A stretch of DNA of 64,000 bases, taken from assembly GCA_947498775.1 (NCBI GenBank), contig CANMLL010000013.1:124001-188000 (forward strand), given 5' to 3'. The stretch's first letter is position 1. Each line of letters opens with the position of its first letter. Under the pieces are notes generated by a model. It was given only the letters and a program-made list of their open reading frames with translations, did no database searches and had not been told where the DNA came from. The stretch comes from an uncultured Aquimarina sp. (GTDB lineage: Bacteria > Bacteroidota > Bacteroidia > Flavobacteriales > Flavobacteriaceae). Positions 44,909 to 54,087 of the stretch are shown here, piece by piece. The position numbers and the translations under genes are program-made.

Positions 44909-45004
44909 TTATTTTCGGTCTCTTTCTCTTATCATTCCTCTTGTGACTACTGTAATAACTCCAGATGCAAATCCGCTTACTATTAATAAAATAAATTGAA
45001 GTAT
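44909..45004 (-). pseudogene. Tiny membrane-protein frame lacking a start codon
   Basis: In the 379-base gap 44830-45208 the minus strand is open from 45004 to TAA at 44909-44911 and reads FILLIVSGFASGVITVVTRG then MIRERDRK: a convincing membrane helix plus charged tail. No ATG, GTG or TTG starts it, but an ATG at 45006-45008 lies one base out of frame. A single-base change at the AAA of 44999-45001, a sequencing error or a rare ATT start could explain it. Confidence 0.35.
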
Positions 45005-45032
45005 CATTTTCTCGATATAATTTTTTTTGTTT

Positions 45033-45087
45033 AAAGGTAGTTTCGTTTCAAGGCTTTTATTTGCTCAGATAAATGAAAAATTGACTC
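45033..45087 (-). promoter_or_regulatory. Composite stress promoter, DUF2383 transcript
   Basis: On the minus strand GAGTCA (45082-45087) and GAGCAA (45061-45066) are 21 bp apart, followed after 20 bases by TACCTTTA (45033-45040), one base off the -7 consensus. Confidence 0.55.
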
Positions 45088-45134
45088 ATTTAAAATTTAA
45101 CTTTTTATTAGATAAATCACACATTAGTAAAGGG

Positions 45135-45144
45135 TTTGAGTCAA
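45135..45144 (+). promoter_or_regulatory. Single stress half-site before DUF2945 gene
   Basis: TTTGAGTCAA, identical to the proximal half-site of both PorT-like promoters, lies 65 bp before the DUF2945 start. I see no strong partner or -7 box at the standard spacing. Confidence 0.35.
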
Positions 45145-45208
45145 CAAATGCTTTGATTGCATTAATAAATATGGAGGGTATTAATGAAATTGCGATAAAA
45201 AGAAAAAA

Positions 45209-45421
45209 ATGATACAAAAAGGTTCTAGAGTACAGTGGAAATGGGGTAAAGGTTATGCCGAAGGTAAAGTTGAAGAAACATATACAGAAAAAGTGACCAA
45301 AACAATCAAAGGGACAGAAGTTACCAGAAATGGCGAAGAAGCCAACAAAGCATTATTTATAAAACAAGATGATGGAGATTATGTGCTCAAAAGTGAAAAT
45401 GAAATCCAACACATACAATGA
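45209..45421 (+). CDS. DUF2945 family protein (TUDOR-like)
   Basis: A 70-residue protein with the whole DUF2945 pattern: GSRVQWKWGKGYAEGKVEET, TIKGTEVTRNGEEANKAL and a final VLKSENEIQ. The fold is a small SH3/TUDOR-like barrel; function is unproven, and it is frequent in stress clusters. It precedes a Pmp3-like gene. Confidence 0.88.
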   Translation: MIQKGSRVQWKWGKGYAEGKVEETYTEKVTKTIKGTEVTRNGEEANKALFIKQDDGDYVLKSENEIQHIQ

Positions 45422-45523
45422 TAATACTTATAGCTTAATTATAAAACTACGAAGAATTGGTAAATGAATTTAGCATCTTCTTCAACCAAAAACTTAATTA
45501 TACATTTTAAAAAAAATAACATT

Positions 45524-45676
45524 ATGTCTTTACTCACGATTATTTTAAATATTATTTTACCCCCGCTAGCCGTTTTTCTTAAACATGGCTTAGGTACTAC
45601 CTTTCTAATAAGTTTGTTATTAACACTAATTGGTTGGCTCCCTGGAGTGATACATGCATTCATTGTGAATAAGTAA
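45524..45676 (+). CDS. YqaE/Pmp3 family membrane protein
   Basis: A 50-residue protein, MSLLTIILNIILPPLAVFLK, then a second membrane helix ISLLLTLIGWLPGVIHAF. This is the two-helix Pmp3/YqaE proteolipid family linked to salt and cold tolerance. I use ATG 45524, where family similarity begins. Confidence 0.9.
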   Translation: MSLLTIILNIILPPLAVFLKHGLGTTFLISLLLTLIGWLPGVIHAFIVNK

Positions 45677-45702
45677 ATGCAAATCCTGTGAAGAAAAACG
45701 AT

Positions 45703-46170
45703 ATGGGAATACAAGAACTGTTAAAAATGATCTTTGAATCTGAAAAAAGATATTTTGAGGCGGCTGAGTATGTACAAATTGTAGAACTTAAAAGATTTTT
45801 AAATCATCAGAGTGTAGAGCGAAATAGGTACGCAAATGAGTTGACAGAAGCTTTTACTTTCAATAAAATTGAACCAGATGTGCTATTTATCAAAAACGGA
45901 ATTCAAAAGCATAACGGTTTGGATTTGAAAAGAGTTTTTGAAAACTCAAAATACATACCCATTATGAACAAGTGTTTTATCTATGATGAAAATATTATTG
46001 AAAAATGTGCTATGTCAATAAGAGATAAATCTATACCGGTCGATATTTTAGAAGTAATTACTCGGCTAATGACATTTTTAATATTTCAAGGAATAGAAGG
46101 TAGTCACATTATTGAAGAATTGAAAACAAAAAATAACCTAACAATATTAAACAAGATTAGTACAACTTAG
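45703..46170 (+). CDS. Degenerate DUF2383-like protein
   Basis: A 155-residue helical protein. Its first 60 residues (MGIQELLKMIFESEKRYFEA, RFLNHQSVERNRYANELTEA) align with the DUF2383 protein at 44380, including the NHxSxER motif. The second half has changed and contains extra Cys. I use ATG 45703; the frame opens five codons earlier at a GTG. It follows the Pmp3 gene closely. Confidence 0.65.
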   Translation: MGIQELLKMIFESEKRYFEAAEYVQIVELKRFLNHQSVERNRYANELTEAFTFNKIEPDVLFIKNGIQKHNGLDLKRVFENSKYIPIMNKCFIYDENIIEKCAMSIRDKSIPVDILEVITRLMTFLIFQGIEGSHIIEELKTKNNLTILNKISTT

Positions 46171-46216
46171 AAACAATTTTTTGTAGTAATGATTTTATTA
46201 TATGTATAACTGGATT

Positions 46217-46555
46217 TTATTTTGGTGAGATATTCAAAATAAAATTCTTACAGATCTCAACACATTTTTTACAAGAACTTACGCTTTCTATACAATGTAT
46301 ATTATTGTGTTTTTCGCATTCTTCTATGCACAATAAAAGTTGAGTTTTGCAATGTTCAACCAGCTTGTCTGTTTCATTAGAATTTGAAACAATCATAATT
46401 TCTGCTGATCGTTCGCATATCTCTGCCGTAAGTACATTTATTTCTATACAATCTTTTAATTCATCTATATTATCAGCTTTTAGGCAATTAAAACCTGATT
46501 TTCTACAACTCACTGCACATTGTACAAGGGATTTAATAATTTCTTCATTTTCCAT
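46217..46555 (-). CDS. DUF326 four-helix copper-binding-like protein (Csp-type)
   Basis: A 112-residue helical protein with regularly spaced cysteines: LVQCAVSCRKSGFNCLKA, DCIEI, ICERSAE, HCKTQLLLCIEECEKH and SSCKKCVEICKNF. This layout matches cytosolic copper storage proteins, in which Cys line the inside of the bundle. Copper storage is likely by family. It is a lone gene with a composite promoter. Confidence 0.85.
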   Translation of the reverse strand: MENEEIIKSLVQCAVSCRKSGFNCLKADNIDELKDCIEINVLTAEICERSAEIMIVSNSNETDKLVEHCKTQLLLCIEECEKHNNIHCIESVSSCKKCVEICKNFILNISPK

Positions 46556-46579
46556 TTGTCTTTTTTTAATGATTCATGT

Positions 46580-46635
46580 GTAATTTATAGTAAACCAATT
46601 GATCGTATTAATTCATTTACAATTGAGTTTAACTG
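46580..46635 (-). promoter_or_regulatory. Composite stress promoter, DUF326 gene
   Basis: On the minus strand CAGTTA (46630-46635) and GAATTA (46609-46614) are 21 bp apart, then 21 bases to TAAATTAC (46580-46587), a partial -7 box. Confidence 0.45.
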
Positions 46636-46693
46636 GATTGATATCTGCTCTTCTAAATTTTATAAGAGTAGAGATTACTGACAAAAGATGTTC

Positions 46694-47725
46694 TTATAAT
46701 TTTTCATCTCCTCGTATACTTGGTTTACCATATTCTGATTTGTAAATCTGTACAACAATAAGAAATAAACTTATCAGCAGTGGACCAAAAATTAGCCCTA
46801 TAAAGCCGAATAAGGGAACACCAACAATTACTCCAATAAGGGTTATTATAGGATGTACATTATCTAATCTTTTTAAAACATATAATCGAACCAAATTGTC
46901 AGAGGAACCGACAACAACAAGACCGTATATCAAAATACCCCACGCCTGAAAAGTATGCCCCATAGAGTGTGTAATTATAAAAACAGGCAATATAGCTATC
47001 AGGGTGCCAATAAAAGGGATCATAGATCCTACTGTAACAATTACAAACCAAAAAAATGGATCTTCTATTCCAAAAATCAAAAAACCTACAAGGGCGACAA
47101 CTCCTTGTATAATAGCAACCAATGGGATACCAACAGCATTAGATCGTACCATTTTCTGGCTTTCATCACCTATGATTTTTAGGTTATCTTCGTTAATAGG
47201 GATGTATTCAAAAAGAGATTCTCTTAATTTCCTTCGGTTTGTAAACATATAATATAGTAAAAAGTACATTATTCCTATAGAAATAAATACATTAAACGTA
47301 CCTCCGGCAAATCTTTGTAAATTCTCTGTAACCCAAGAAGAAATTGCATCTGGATCCATTTGAGAACTAACATCATAACCTAATTGGTTTTCCCAGGTAT
47401 CTAGACGTCCTTTCAAGGCAATAACGATTCTTTTAGAGTTTTCAGTAACATCACCAATTTTATTACCCAACATGAATAAGACTCCGGTCACAGGCATTAA
47501 TATACCTACAAAAGAGCCTATCATCAAGGTAATCGCTGCAAGATCGGGATGCCACCCTTTTTGTACTAATTTTATCATCCATTTGCGTAGGATCACATAA
47601 ATGGTTATGGCTCCTAATATACCCGAAAGGTAAGGTAAGATTTCTCTGAAGATAAGTCCACCAATCAAGAATATAAGAAGTAATACAAAAACCTGCCGTA
47701 TGATGTTTGGGCTAATACTTTTCAT
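46694..47725 (-). CDS. AI-2E family transporter
   Basis: A 343-residue membrane protein with seven to eight hydrophobic segments and the family-typical LVALVGFLIFGIEDPFFWF, VGSMIPFIGTLIAILPVF and VHPIITLIGVIVGVPLFGF. Despite the name, most members have no proven autoinducer role; several are Na+/H+ antiporters. It lies 25 bp after an MscS gene, at the end of a four-gene series starting with hemerythrin. Confidence 0.9.
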   Translation of the reverse strand: MKSISPNIIRQVFVLLLIFLIGGLIFREILPYLSGILGAITIYVILRKWMIKLVQKGWHPDLAAITLMIGSFVGILMPVTGVLFMLGNKIGDVTENSKRIVIALKGRLDTWENQLGYDVSSQMDPDAISSWVTENLQRFAGGTFNVFISIGIMYFLLYYMFTNRRKLRESLFEYIPINEDNLKIIGDESQKMVRSNAVGIPLVAIIQGVVALVGFLIFGIEDPFFWFVIVTVGSMIPFIGTLIAILPVFIITHSMGHTFQAWGILIYGLVVVGSSDNLVRLYVLKRLDNVHPIITLIGVIVGVPLFGFIGLIFGPLLISLFLIVVQIYKSEYGKPSIRGDEKL

Positions 47726-47750
47726 TATAATTTTGGTATTTGCGGGTGTT

Positions 47751-48638
47751 TTATGCTTCCTCAGTTTCTTTTATCAGCTCAAAATTTTTAGGAAAATCTA
47801 ATGTTCTTATGGGGAACGGAATGTTAATGTTATTTTCGTCATAAGCTTCTTTCATGAGCATCATGGTTTCACTTTTGGCCTTTGCAACTTCTAAAGCAGA
47901 GGTAGAGTTAATCCAAAAACGAAGCTCATAGTTAATTGAACTATCTCCAAATTCTCTCCATAAGAACAAAACGTCATCTTTTTTCTGTACTGCTTCAAAA
48001 TTAGAAACTATGGTTTCTTTTGTGAGTTTTTCGACAAATCGTAAATCTGATTCATATCCAACACCACACTCAAGAATAACACGGGATTGTGCAGTAGTTG
48101 AGTAATTCTTAATTGGGTTGTCTACAACCAGTTTATTGGGGATATATACCAGATTATTATCTACTTGTTTTATGGTAACGGCACGTAGATCAATATCGAT
48201 AACTTCTCCCTCAAAGTCATTGGTTTCTATCCAATCTCCAAATTTGATGTGTTTTATATAAGAAAGGATAATACCAGAATAGGTGTTTGCTAATGCTCCT
48301 TGTAATGCTAAACCAACAGCAAGACCAGCTACACCAGCACCTGCAAGAATGGTGTTAAGAGCTTTATCCAGATTAAGAATACCTAAAATCAGAAATAAAC
48401 CTATAATAACAACGGCTATAGAAATAAACTTTGAAATTAGATTTTTCATCGATGGTTGAAGTCTACTCTTATTAAGTATCTTTCGTGCTAGTTTACTAAT
48501 GTATTTTGAAGCGATAAGTGCTACTATGAATACAAAAACAGCGATCAAAATATTGGGTAAGTTTACTATAATCGAGTCTAGCCACGATTCTAGTTTTTCG
48601 TACATCTTTTTCCAGGCGTTGATTAGTTTATCATTCAT
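47751..48638 (-). CDS. MscS family mechanosensitive channel
   Basis: A 295-residue channel: two N-terminal membrane helices, then the pore helix TILAGAGVAGLAVGLALQGA with the Gly/Ala packing of TM3, the beta domain IKFGDWIETNDFEGEVIDID and a full C-terminal domain. It relieves osmotic pressure. Third-shell neighbours are topoisomerase IB upstream and an AI-2E protein downstream. Confidence 0.92.
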   Translation of the reverse strand: MNDKLINAWKKMYEKLESWLDSIIVNLPNILIAVFVFIVALIASKYISKLARKILNKSRLQPSMKNLISKFISIAVVIIGLFLILGILNLDKALNTILAGAGVAGLAVGLALQGALANTYSGIILSYIKHIKFGDWIETNDFEGEVIDIDLRAVTIKQVDNNLVYIPNKLVVDNPIKNYSTTAQSRVILECGVGYESDLRFVEKLTKETIVSNFEAVQKKDDVLFLWREFGDSSINYELRFWINSTSALEVAKAKSETMMLMKEAYDENNINIPFPIRTLDFPKNFELIKETEEA

Positions 48639-48653
48639 TCTTTTAATTTTTGA

Positions 48654-49751
48654 TTATTCAATATTTTTTAAAAATTTCGGTGTGTAGTCTTCTAATAATT
48701 TTAAAATAGCATGTTCTGAATTGGTGAAGTAACCTCCTAATTGATCAGAAGTACTAAGTTGGTTAAATACTTTTTTTATAGAACGATTTTCATAAGATGA
48801 TACTACAAAAGGATGTACATAGTATTTACGACATACATTTCTGGTGTTTCCCAAACTAATTGCAGCAACATCGTATGCTTTTAAAATATTTTTTTGTATT
48901 TCTTTTTCTTTAGTACTAATTCCCATGTCCATCAAGGTTTCAAAAAAGATTGTCGTCGCAGCCCAAGTTCTGAAATCTTTTGCCGTAAAAAGATCACCAC
49001 TAATGTTATGAAGGTACTTGTTAACCATGCTACTTTCAATACTATGTTTTTCTCCTTGCTCGTCATAATATTGAAACAACTCCCAACCTGGTATTTCTTC
49101 ACAACGATTGACTAATCGGATTAGTTTTTTATTGCGTAATGTTACAGAATGCTTCTTTCCTTTTTTACCTACAAACTCAAACTTAAGTTTGTCCTTTTCT
49201 ATGTTGAGGTGCCGTGTCCTCATAGTAGACAAACCATAGGTTTTATTACGTTTGGCATATTGCTCATTACCAATACGAATATGTGTTTCTTCCATTAGCC
49301 GTATAATGAGTGCTAGAACTTTAGTTTTTGACCACCTTTCTTGCTCCAAATCCTGATCTACTTGTTTTCTTATTTTGGGAAGCTGTCTGCCAAAAGCGGT
49401 CATTTTATAAAATTTGGTTTGGTTGCGTATGGTATTCCAGAGTGGGTGATAACGGTATTGTTTTCGATTTTTTAAGTCTCTGCCAATCGCTTGTAAATGC
49501 CCGTTGTCTATATCAGCAATTCTGACTTGATTCCAGGCAGGAGGTATTACAAGACTTTTAATTCTCTCTAGATCCTTTTTGGTTGATAGCTGTTTTCCAT
49601 TTAAGAGATATCGAAAACCTTTCTTATGTTTTAACCTGGTTATCGTTAATGTATCATCATTCACATATACCAAATTTAGTTGATCAATCACTGTTTCGGG
49701 TGCTTTAATGATCTGTGTCAAAAACTTAGAATTTGTAAAATCTGTTTTCAT
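48654..49751 (-). CDS. DNA topoisomerase IB (viral-like type)
   Basis: A 365-residue type IB topoisomerase. The catalytic region contains METHIRIGNEQYAKRNKTYG, the active-site Arg and Lys of that block, DFRTWAATTIFF and the nucleophile Tyr in NVCRKYYVHP. It relaxes supercoils through a 3'-phosphotyrosine bond. Bacterial copies are scattered and often found with stress genes, as here. Confidence 0.92.
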   Translation of the reverse strand: MKTDFTNSKFLTQIIKAPETVIDQLNLVYVNDDTLTITRLKHKKGFRYLLNGKQLSTKKDLERIKSLVIPPAWNQVRIADIDNGHLQAIGRDLKNRKQYRYHPLWNTIRNQTKFYKMTAFGRQLPKIRKQVDQDLEQERWSKTKVLALIIRLMEETHIRIGNEQYAKRNKTYGLSTMRTRHLNIEKDKLKFEFVGKKGKKHSVTLRNKKLIRLVNRCEEIPGWELFQYYDEQGEKHSIESSMVNKYLHNISGDLFTAKDFRTWAATTIFFETLMDMGISTKEKEIQKNILKAYDVAAISLGNTRNVCRKYYVHPFVVSSYENRSIKKVFNQLSTSDQLGGYFTNSEHAILKLLEDYTPKFLKNIE

Positions 49752-49769
49752 AGTAACAATAGTAGTAAT

Positions 49770-50207
49770 TTATCGCTTATTATCGACATGTGTAATGTAG
49801 TCTTTAGCTAAATTACTTTTTTCCTTTTCGGATAAAACTTTATCAGCGATTTGAAATACTTCATGTTCTTCTTCGTCAAGATGGTGCTCAACTTTTTCTT
49901 TAAGTTGTTTGGCTATTTTTAGCCAGGCAGACGAAGAGTATTCTATTTCTTCTAATTTCTCGATAAGCTCATCAATATCGTGATGCTCTGCAATGCTGTG
50001 TCTTGCTTTTTCCTGAGTTTTATCACTATCGATTAGTGGTACATAAAGATGTCTTTCTTCAGCATCGGCATGGATTGCAAGCTCTTTTTTAAGTTGTTCA
50101 AAAGTTTGATCTCTTTTATCAGTATCACCAGAAGTGTTTATAAGATTTTCTAAAAGTGACCTTTGTAAGTCGTGATCTTTCCGTAAAGCTTCAAATATAT
50201 TCATCAT
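49770..50207 (-). CDS. Hemerythrin domain-containing protein
   Basis: A 145-residue four-helix protein with ligand residues in order: KDHDLQRSL, HADAEERHLYVPL, HSIAEHHDIDELI and HHLDEEEHEVF. It may bind a di-iron centre and sense or bind oxygen or NO. It appears first in the series with topoisomerase IB, MscS and AI-2E; gaps are 15-25 bp. Confidence 0.88.
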   Translation of the reverse strand: MMNIFEALRKDHDLQRSLLENLINTSGDTDKRDQTFEQLKKELAIHADAEERHLYVPLIDSDKTQEKARHSIAEHHDIDELIEKLEEIEYSSSAWLKIAKQLKEKVEHHLDEEEHEVFQIADKVLSEKEKSNLAKDYITHVDNKR

Positions 50208-50220
50208 TGTAGATTTTAAA

Positions 50221-50256
50221 ATAAAAATGACCTCTTTAAATTTTATCTAAAGAGGC
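50221..50256 (-). terminator. Rho-independent terminator after lipoprotein gene
   Basis: CCTCTTTA (50231-50238) and TAAAGAGG (50248-50255) form the stem; on the minus strand it is followed by TCATTTTTATTTT. Confidence 0.7.
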
Positions 50257-50296
50257 CATTTCGTCAACTAACCATATCTATCTGGAATTAGATATA

Positions 50297-50872
50297 CTAT
50301 TTAGTGAAAATCACTTTAGATTTTTTTAAGCTCGATTTAAAAGCATTAATGTCTTTCACATACTTAAATTGATCATTAAAAACACGATCCGGTTTTTCAC
50401 CTATAATAATGTGTTTCACATTAAGGTCAGGGGCATAAAGAATTACACGATCAGATACTCTTAATTTTTTGTCCCCCAAATCTTGATCTAGTTCTTTCAA
50501 TCTAGAAATCACATATAGTTTGTCGTTGGCAGCAATGATCTCTTTTATATCGATAGAATGTTCTTTACCCGTCACTTCTGCTTCTACCGTTAATGTTAAT
50601 TCTTCCTTTTCTCCAGAATTTGGCATATCCACATCAATATAAGGTACCTCAATTTCTTCTTCTTCCATGACTACCACAACTTTTGGAATCATAACTTTTT
50701 TAGTTTTTGTTCCTACATTGACATCTGCCCAATCAACATCAAATGTTGGAAGTTGCCCTGCTTCTGTATCTATTTCTACATCTACATCAGGTAATTTTGC
50801 TTCTTTCTTTTGTTGAACATCACAACTACTTACTAAAAGGATAATCATCAATAATCCTATAAAATTTTTCAT
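50297..50872 (-). CDS. Lipoprotein of unknown function
   Basis: A 191-residue lipoprotein with signal MKNFIGLLMIILLVSSC. The middle is acidic and beta-rich with repeated VDV/IDVDMP motifs and KKVMIPKVVVVMEEEEIEV. The C-terminal half has KLYVISRLKELDQDLGDKKL. No family recognised. I use ATG 50872 because it begins the signal peptide. The 305 bases upstream (50873-51177) hold no gene; one half-site TTGAGTTAAT lies at 51088-51097. Confidence 0.7.
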   Translation of the reverse strand: MKNFIGLLMIILLVSSCDVQQKKEAKLPDVDVEIDTEAGQLPTFDVDWADVNVGTKTKKVMIPKVVVVMEEEEIEVPYIDVDMPNSGEKEELTLTVEAEVTGKEHSIDIKEIIAANDKLYVISRLKELDQDLGDKKLRVSDRVILYAPDLNVKHIIIGEKPDRVFNDQFKYVKDINAFKSSLKKSKVIFTK

Positions 50873-51177
50873 AATAAAAGGTTTTTGTTTAAGAATTATA
50901 AGGGCTACCGTGTAGTAACAAATCACATTTGCTCTAATGATATATTTTTTACGTTTTAAGACTGTAAGCAGCCCCTATTTTCATATTCCAAAAGTAAGGT
51001 CGATATTTTAATAAATTGTGCGCATATACAATTTTCATTGACTGTTTTGATAGTTAAGATGGTAGCATAGAGATTGCTAAATAGGCATTGAGTTAATAAG
51101 CGTGGTAATTGCGCACCGAAACTAAAAATTAATTCCTCAAATTGTAAATTATAATAATCCTTAAAAGCTAAAATGAC

Positions 51178-51897
51178 ATGAGTTCTAAGCAAAAACCTGA
51201 TTTCTCTAATTTGAAAGCATTGTATATTAATTGTACCTTAAAAGGCTCAGACCAAAAAAGTCATACCGAAGGACTCATGAATGTGTCTAAGAAAATTATG
51301 AAATCTGAAAATGTAACGGTGGAATATCTTCGATTAGTAGATTATGATGTGGCTTACGGATTGATGCCCGACATGAAGGAAGAAGGAAAAGAAAAAGATG
51401 ACTGGCCCAAAATCTATGAAAAAATAATGGATGCTAATATTCTAATTGTAGGAACACCTATATGGTTAGGAGAAAAATCATCTGTAGCTACGAAATTAAT
51501 TGAAAGACTTTATGGGATGAGTGGTAGAACCAATAAAAAAGGTCAGTATGTTTATTATGGAAAAGTAGGTGGGTGTGTCATTACGGGTAATGAAGATGGG
51601 ATAAAACATTGCGCCATGGGTATTTTGTACGCCTTACAACATTTGGGTTATAGTATACCACCGCAGGCAGACTGTGGGTGGATTGGTGAAGCCGGACCAG
51701 GGCCAAGTTATCTGGATGAAGAGTCTGGTGCAAAAAACAATGCTTTTACAAATAGAAACACTACTTTTATGACGTATAACTTACTTCATTTAGCTGCTAT
51801 GTTAAAGAACAATGATGGTTATGATTCATACGGTAATTCCAGGGAAGATTGGGATGATGGTACACGATGGAATTTTGAAAACCCTGAATATCGTTAA
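51178..51897 (+). CDS. Flavodoxin-fold NAD(P)H-dependent oxidoreductase
   Basis: A 239-residue flavoprotein of the NADPH-dependent FMN reductase type: LKALYINCTLKGSDQKSHTE (phosphate-binding loop), ANILIVGTPIWLGEKSSVAT and GGCVITGNEDGIKHCAMGIL. It should bind FMN and reduce quinones or similar acceptors. It starts a plus-strand series with DUF2254 and DUF2652 genes. Confidence 0.85.
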   Translation: MSSKQKPDFSNLKALYINCTLKGSDQKSHTEGLMNVSKKIMKSENVTVEYLRLVDYDVAYGLMPDMKEEGKEKDDWPKIYEKIMDANILIVGTPIWLGEKSSVATKLIERLYGMSGRTNKKGQYVYYGKVGGCVITGNEDGIKHCAMGILYALQHLGYSIPPQADCGWIGEAGPGPSYLDEESGAKNNAFTNRNTTFMTYNLLHLAAMLKNNDGYDSYGNSREDWDDGTRWNFENPEYR

Positions 51898-51929
51898 TCC
51901 ATTGTTTTAAGAAAATCAGATAAATAGCT

Positions 51930-53213
51930 ATGAAATCCACATTAAAGTTTTTAAAAAGAGTAAAGAGTACTATCTTTCATAGCATCGCATTTTATCCTGT
52001 GTTAATTAGTGCAGGATTCTTTTTATTAGCAATTACTTTATTATTTGTAGAGAATCTTGAGATTATCAATGCGTTAAAAAAAGAAGTGCCGTATCTTTTG
52101 GTTCAGGATAATGAAACTGCTAGAACAATTCTTTCTACATTGTTTGGCGGAATATTATCATTAACCGTTTTTAGTTTTACTATGGTAATGGTAGTATTAA
52201 ATCAAGCTTCTTCTAACTTTTCTCCAAGACTTTTACCGGGGTTAATTTCCAATAAAAAGCATCAAATCATTTTAGGATTTTATATAGGCACGATATTATA
52301 CGCTATCATTGTTTTGATGTCCATGGGAGCTTATGGTTCATCTACAAATGCTGTAGGATTTTCTGTAATGGTGTCAGCAGTACTGGGAGCATTTTGTATT
52401 GGGTTGTTTGTATATTTTATTCACAGTATATCTCAAGCCATACAAATACATAATATTATAGACAAGATTTATGCATCTAGTACTAAATTGCTTAAAAAGG
52501 AAAAAGAAGAACAAGAAGAGAAAGGTTTTGAAAACCAAAATACCTCTTATCAGTACTGGAAAACAATACCTAGTAAAAAAACCGGTTATTATCGATCGTT
52601 TGATATCTCATTATTACAGAATTCTTTGAAAAACAAAGAAAATACGATTGAAATTATTCCCTATGCAGATCAACATATCTGGAAAGGAGATCCTGTTCTT
52701 GGTATCAAAGAACCTATTTCTGAAGAAGAATTGGCTTCTTTACATATTTGCTTATACATTCTGTCTAATCGGCATGAAGACGATAGTGGTGTTGGTGGTA
52801 TGATAAAATTGACTGAGGTAGCTGTAAAAGCATTGTCACCTGGTATTAATGATCCGGGAACTGCTATCAATGCTATTTCTAAATTAGGTCAATTAGTAGA
52901 CCAGGCATTGAAAATTCAACCAAAAACTATTGTGGGTATAGCTGATTGTGAGATTAGTATTATTCATAATAAAATAAGTGCTTCAGAATTGATGCGTATT
53001 GTGATTGAACCGATTCGTGTATACGCCAAGGCAGATAGCACGGTTTCCTATGAACTTTTGAGTGCCTTGATTTTTGTTAGAAATAGTAAAGATATATATC
53101 CCGGTTATGTAGAAGCCGTGCAAAATGAAATTATGGCATTGAACAATGATTTAAAAAAACACATAAGTAATAATCAAGATCTAAAACGTATCTTAGAGCT
53201 ATTAAAACCTTAA
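51930..53213 (+). CDS. DUF2254 family membrane protein
   Basis: A 427-residue protein with four N-terminal membrane segments (for example FYPVLISAGFFLLAITLLFV and LFGGILSLTVFSFTMVMVVL) and a large soluble part with GIKEPISEEELASLHICL and the conserved LSPGINDPGTAINAI. DUF2254 has no proven function. It is 16 bp before the DUF2652 gene. Confidence 0.87.
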   Translation: MKSTLKFLKRVKSTIFHSIAFYPVLISAGFFLLAITLLFVENLEIINALKKEVPYLLVQDNETARTILSTLFGGILSLTVFSFTMVMVVLNQASSNFSPRLLPGLISNKKHQIILGFYIGTILYAIIVLMSMGAYGSSTNAVGFSVMVSAVLGAFCIGLFVYFIHSISQAIQIHNIIDKIYASSTKLLKKEKEEQEEKGFENQNTSYQYWKTIPSKKTGYYRSFDISLLQNSLKNKENTIEIIPYADQHIWKGDPVLGIKEPISEEELASLHICLYILSNRHEDDSGVGGMIKLTEVAVKALSPGINDPGTAINAISKLGQLVDQALKIQPKTIVGIADCEISIIHNKISASELMRIVIEPIRVYAKADSTVSYELLSALIFVRNSKDIYPGYVEAVQNEIMALNNDLKKHISNNQDLKRILELLKP

Positions 53214-53229
53214 CTTTTTTCTTCAATAT

Positions 53230-53832
53230 ATGAAAGCAACACCAACTTTACTATGCATACCTGACATAAGTGGTTTTACTAAGTTTATGAGTACTACAAA
53301 TATAGAATTAAGTTCTAAAGTCATACCATCCTTACTTAACAGAGTAATCTATGCGAATAAATTAGATCTTAAAGTTTCAGAAATTGAAGGAGATGCTATT
53401 TTGTTTTATAGAACCGGACCATTACCAACATTTACAGAGCTGGTTTATCAGTGTAGATTGTTTTATACCGAATTTTATGAGCAGTTAAAAATACTCCACG
53501 AAGAATATAAAAATTCAGAAGAAGGAAAGAACATTCCAGAGATGCTTGGTCTAAAAATTGTTTTACATTATGGTCAGGCGATTAGTGCAGTTCCAATAGG
53601 AAAAAACATAAAACTTATGGGAGAAGACGTTATTATTGCACATAGATTATTAAAAAACAAAATTCCAATAGACGAATATATTTTACTTTCTGAAGATTTA
53701 TTATCGGAATTTAAAGATGAAACTATCGAACGAAATTTTGGTTGGGGAGAGCTTCATGATCGCGAAGCCGAATACAAACATATAGGAGAAATTAACTATA
53801 GTTATATTAACCTCGAACCTTTGGTTGATTAA
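53230..53832 (+). CDS. DUF2652 protein with nucleotidyl-cyclase-like fold
   Basis: A 200-residue protein of DUF2652. It resembles class III adenylate/guanylate cyclase domains: PDISGFTKFM corresponds to the first metal Asp loop and SEIEGDAILFY to the second, so both metal Asp are kept. The substrate-specifying residues are not evident. It could be a cyclase, or a binding relative. It ends the flavodoxin-DUF2254 series. Confidence 0.75.
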   Translation: MKATPTLLCIPDISGFTKFMSTTNIELSSKVIPSLLNRVIYANKLDLKVSEIEGDAILFYRTGPLPTFTELVYQCRLFYTEFYEQLKILHEEYKNSEEGKNIPEMLGLKIVLHYGQAISAVPIGKNIKLMGEDVIIAHRLLKNKIPIDEYILLSEDLLSEFKDETIERNFGWGELHDREAEYKHIGEINYSYINLEPLVD

Positions 53833-53961
53833 GAATTGTCTTACCACCATTTTTACACCGTTTCGTATAATTCCAAAAAGGTATTTGTTTTCAACTACTA
53901 CTAAGTTTCTAAAATATCGCATTCTTATAACTTTCTTCTAGTGTTTTCTTTATTTACAATA

Positions 53962-54017
53962 GAGTTAAGATAAATAGTATATGAGCAAAAGATGCCATTC
54001 TGCTCTATATATCTTTG
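53962..54017 (+). promoter_or_regulatory. Composite stress promoter, Dps gene
   Basis: GAGTTA (53962-53967) and GAGCAA (53983-53988) are 21 bp apart, then exactly 21 bases to a perfect -7 box TATCTTTG (54010-54017). Confidence 0.65.
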
Positions 54018-54087
54018 TATTGAACAAAAAAGGGTAATACAATCCAGTTGTTCAATTTCAATATATTATTAATCTTAAAAAAATGCT

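Noticed and set aside
45027..45212. 61-residue plus-strand frame before the DUF2945 gene
   Set aside because: It covers the two opposing promoter regions with their half-sites and has no recognisable pattern.
51088..51097. TTGAGTTAAT upstream of the flavodoxin-like gene
   Set aside because: A good single half-site, but the partner (GCGCAC) and -7 box (TCAAATTG) at standard spacing are too weak to list as a composite promoter.
50956..51192. 78-residue minus-strand frame
   Set aside because: It overlaps the start of the flavodoxin-like gene and contains scattered Cys and low-complexity segments without likeness to any family.
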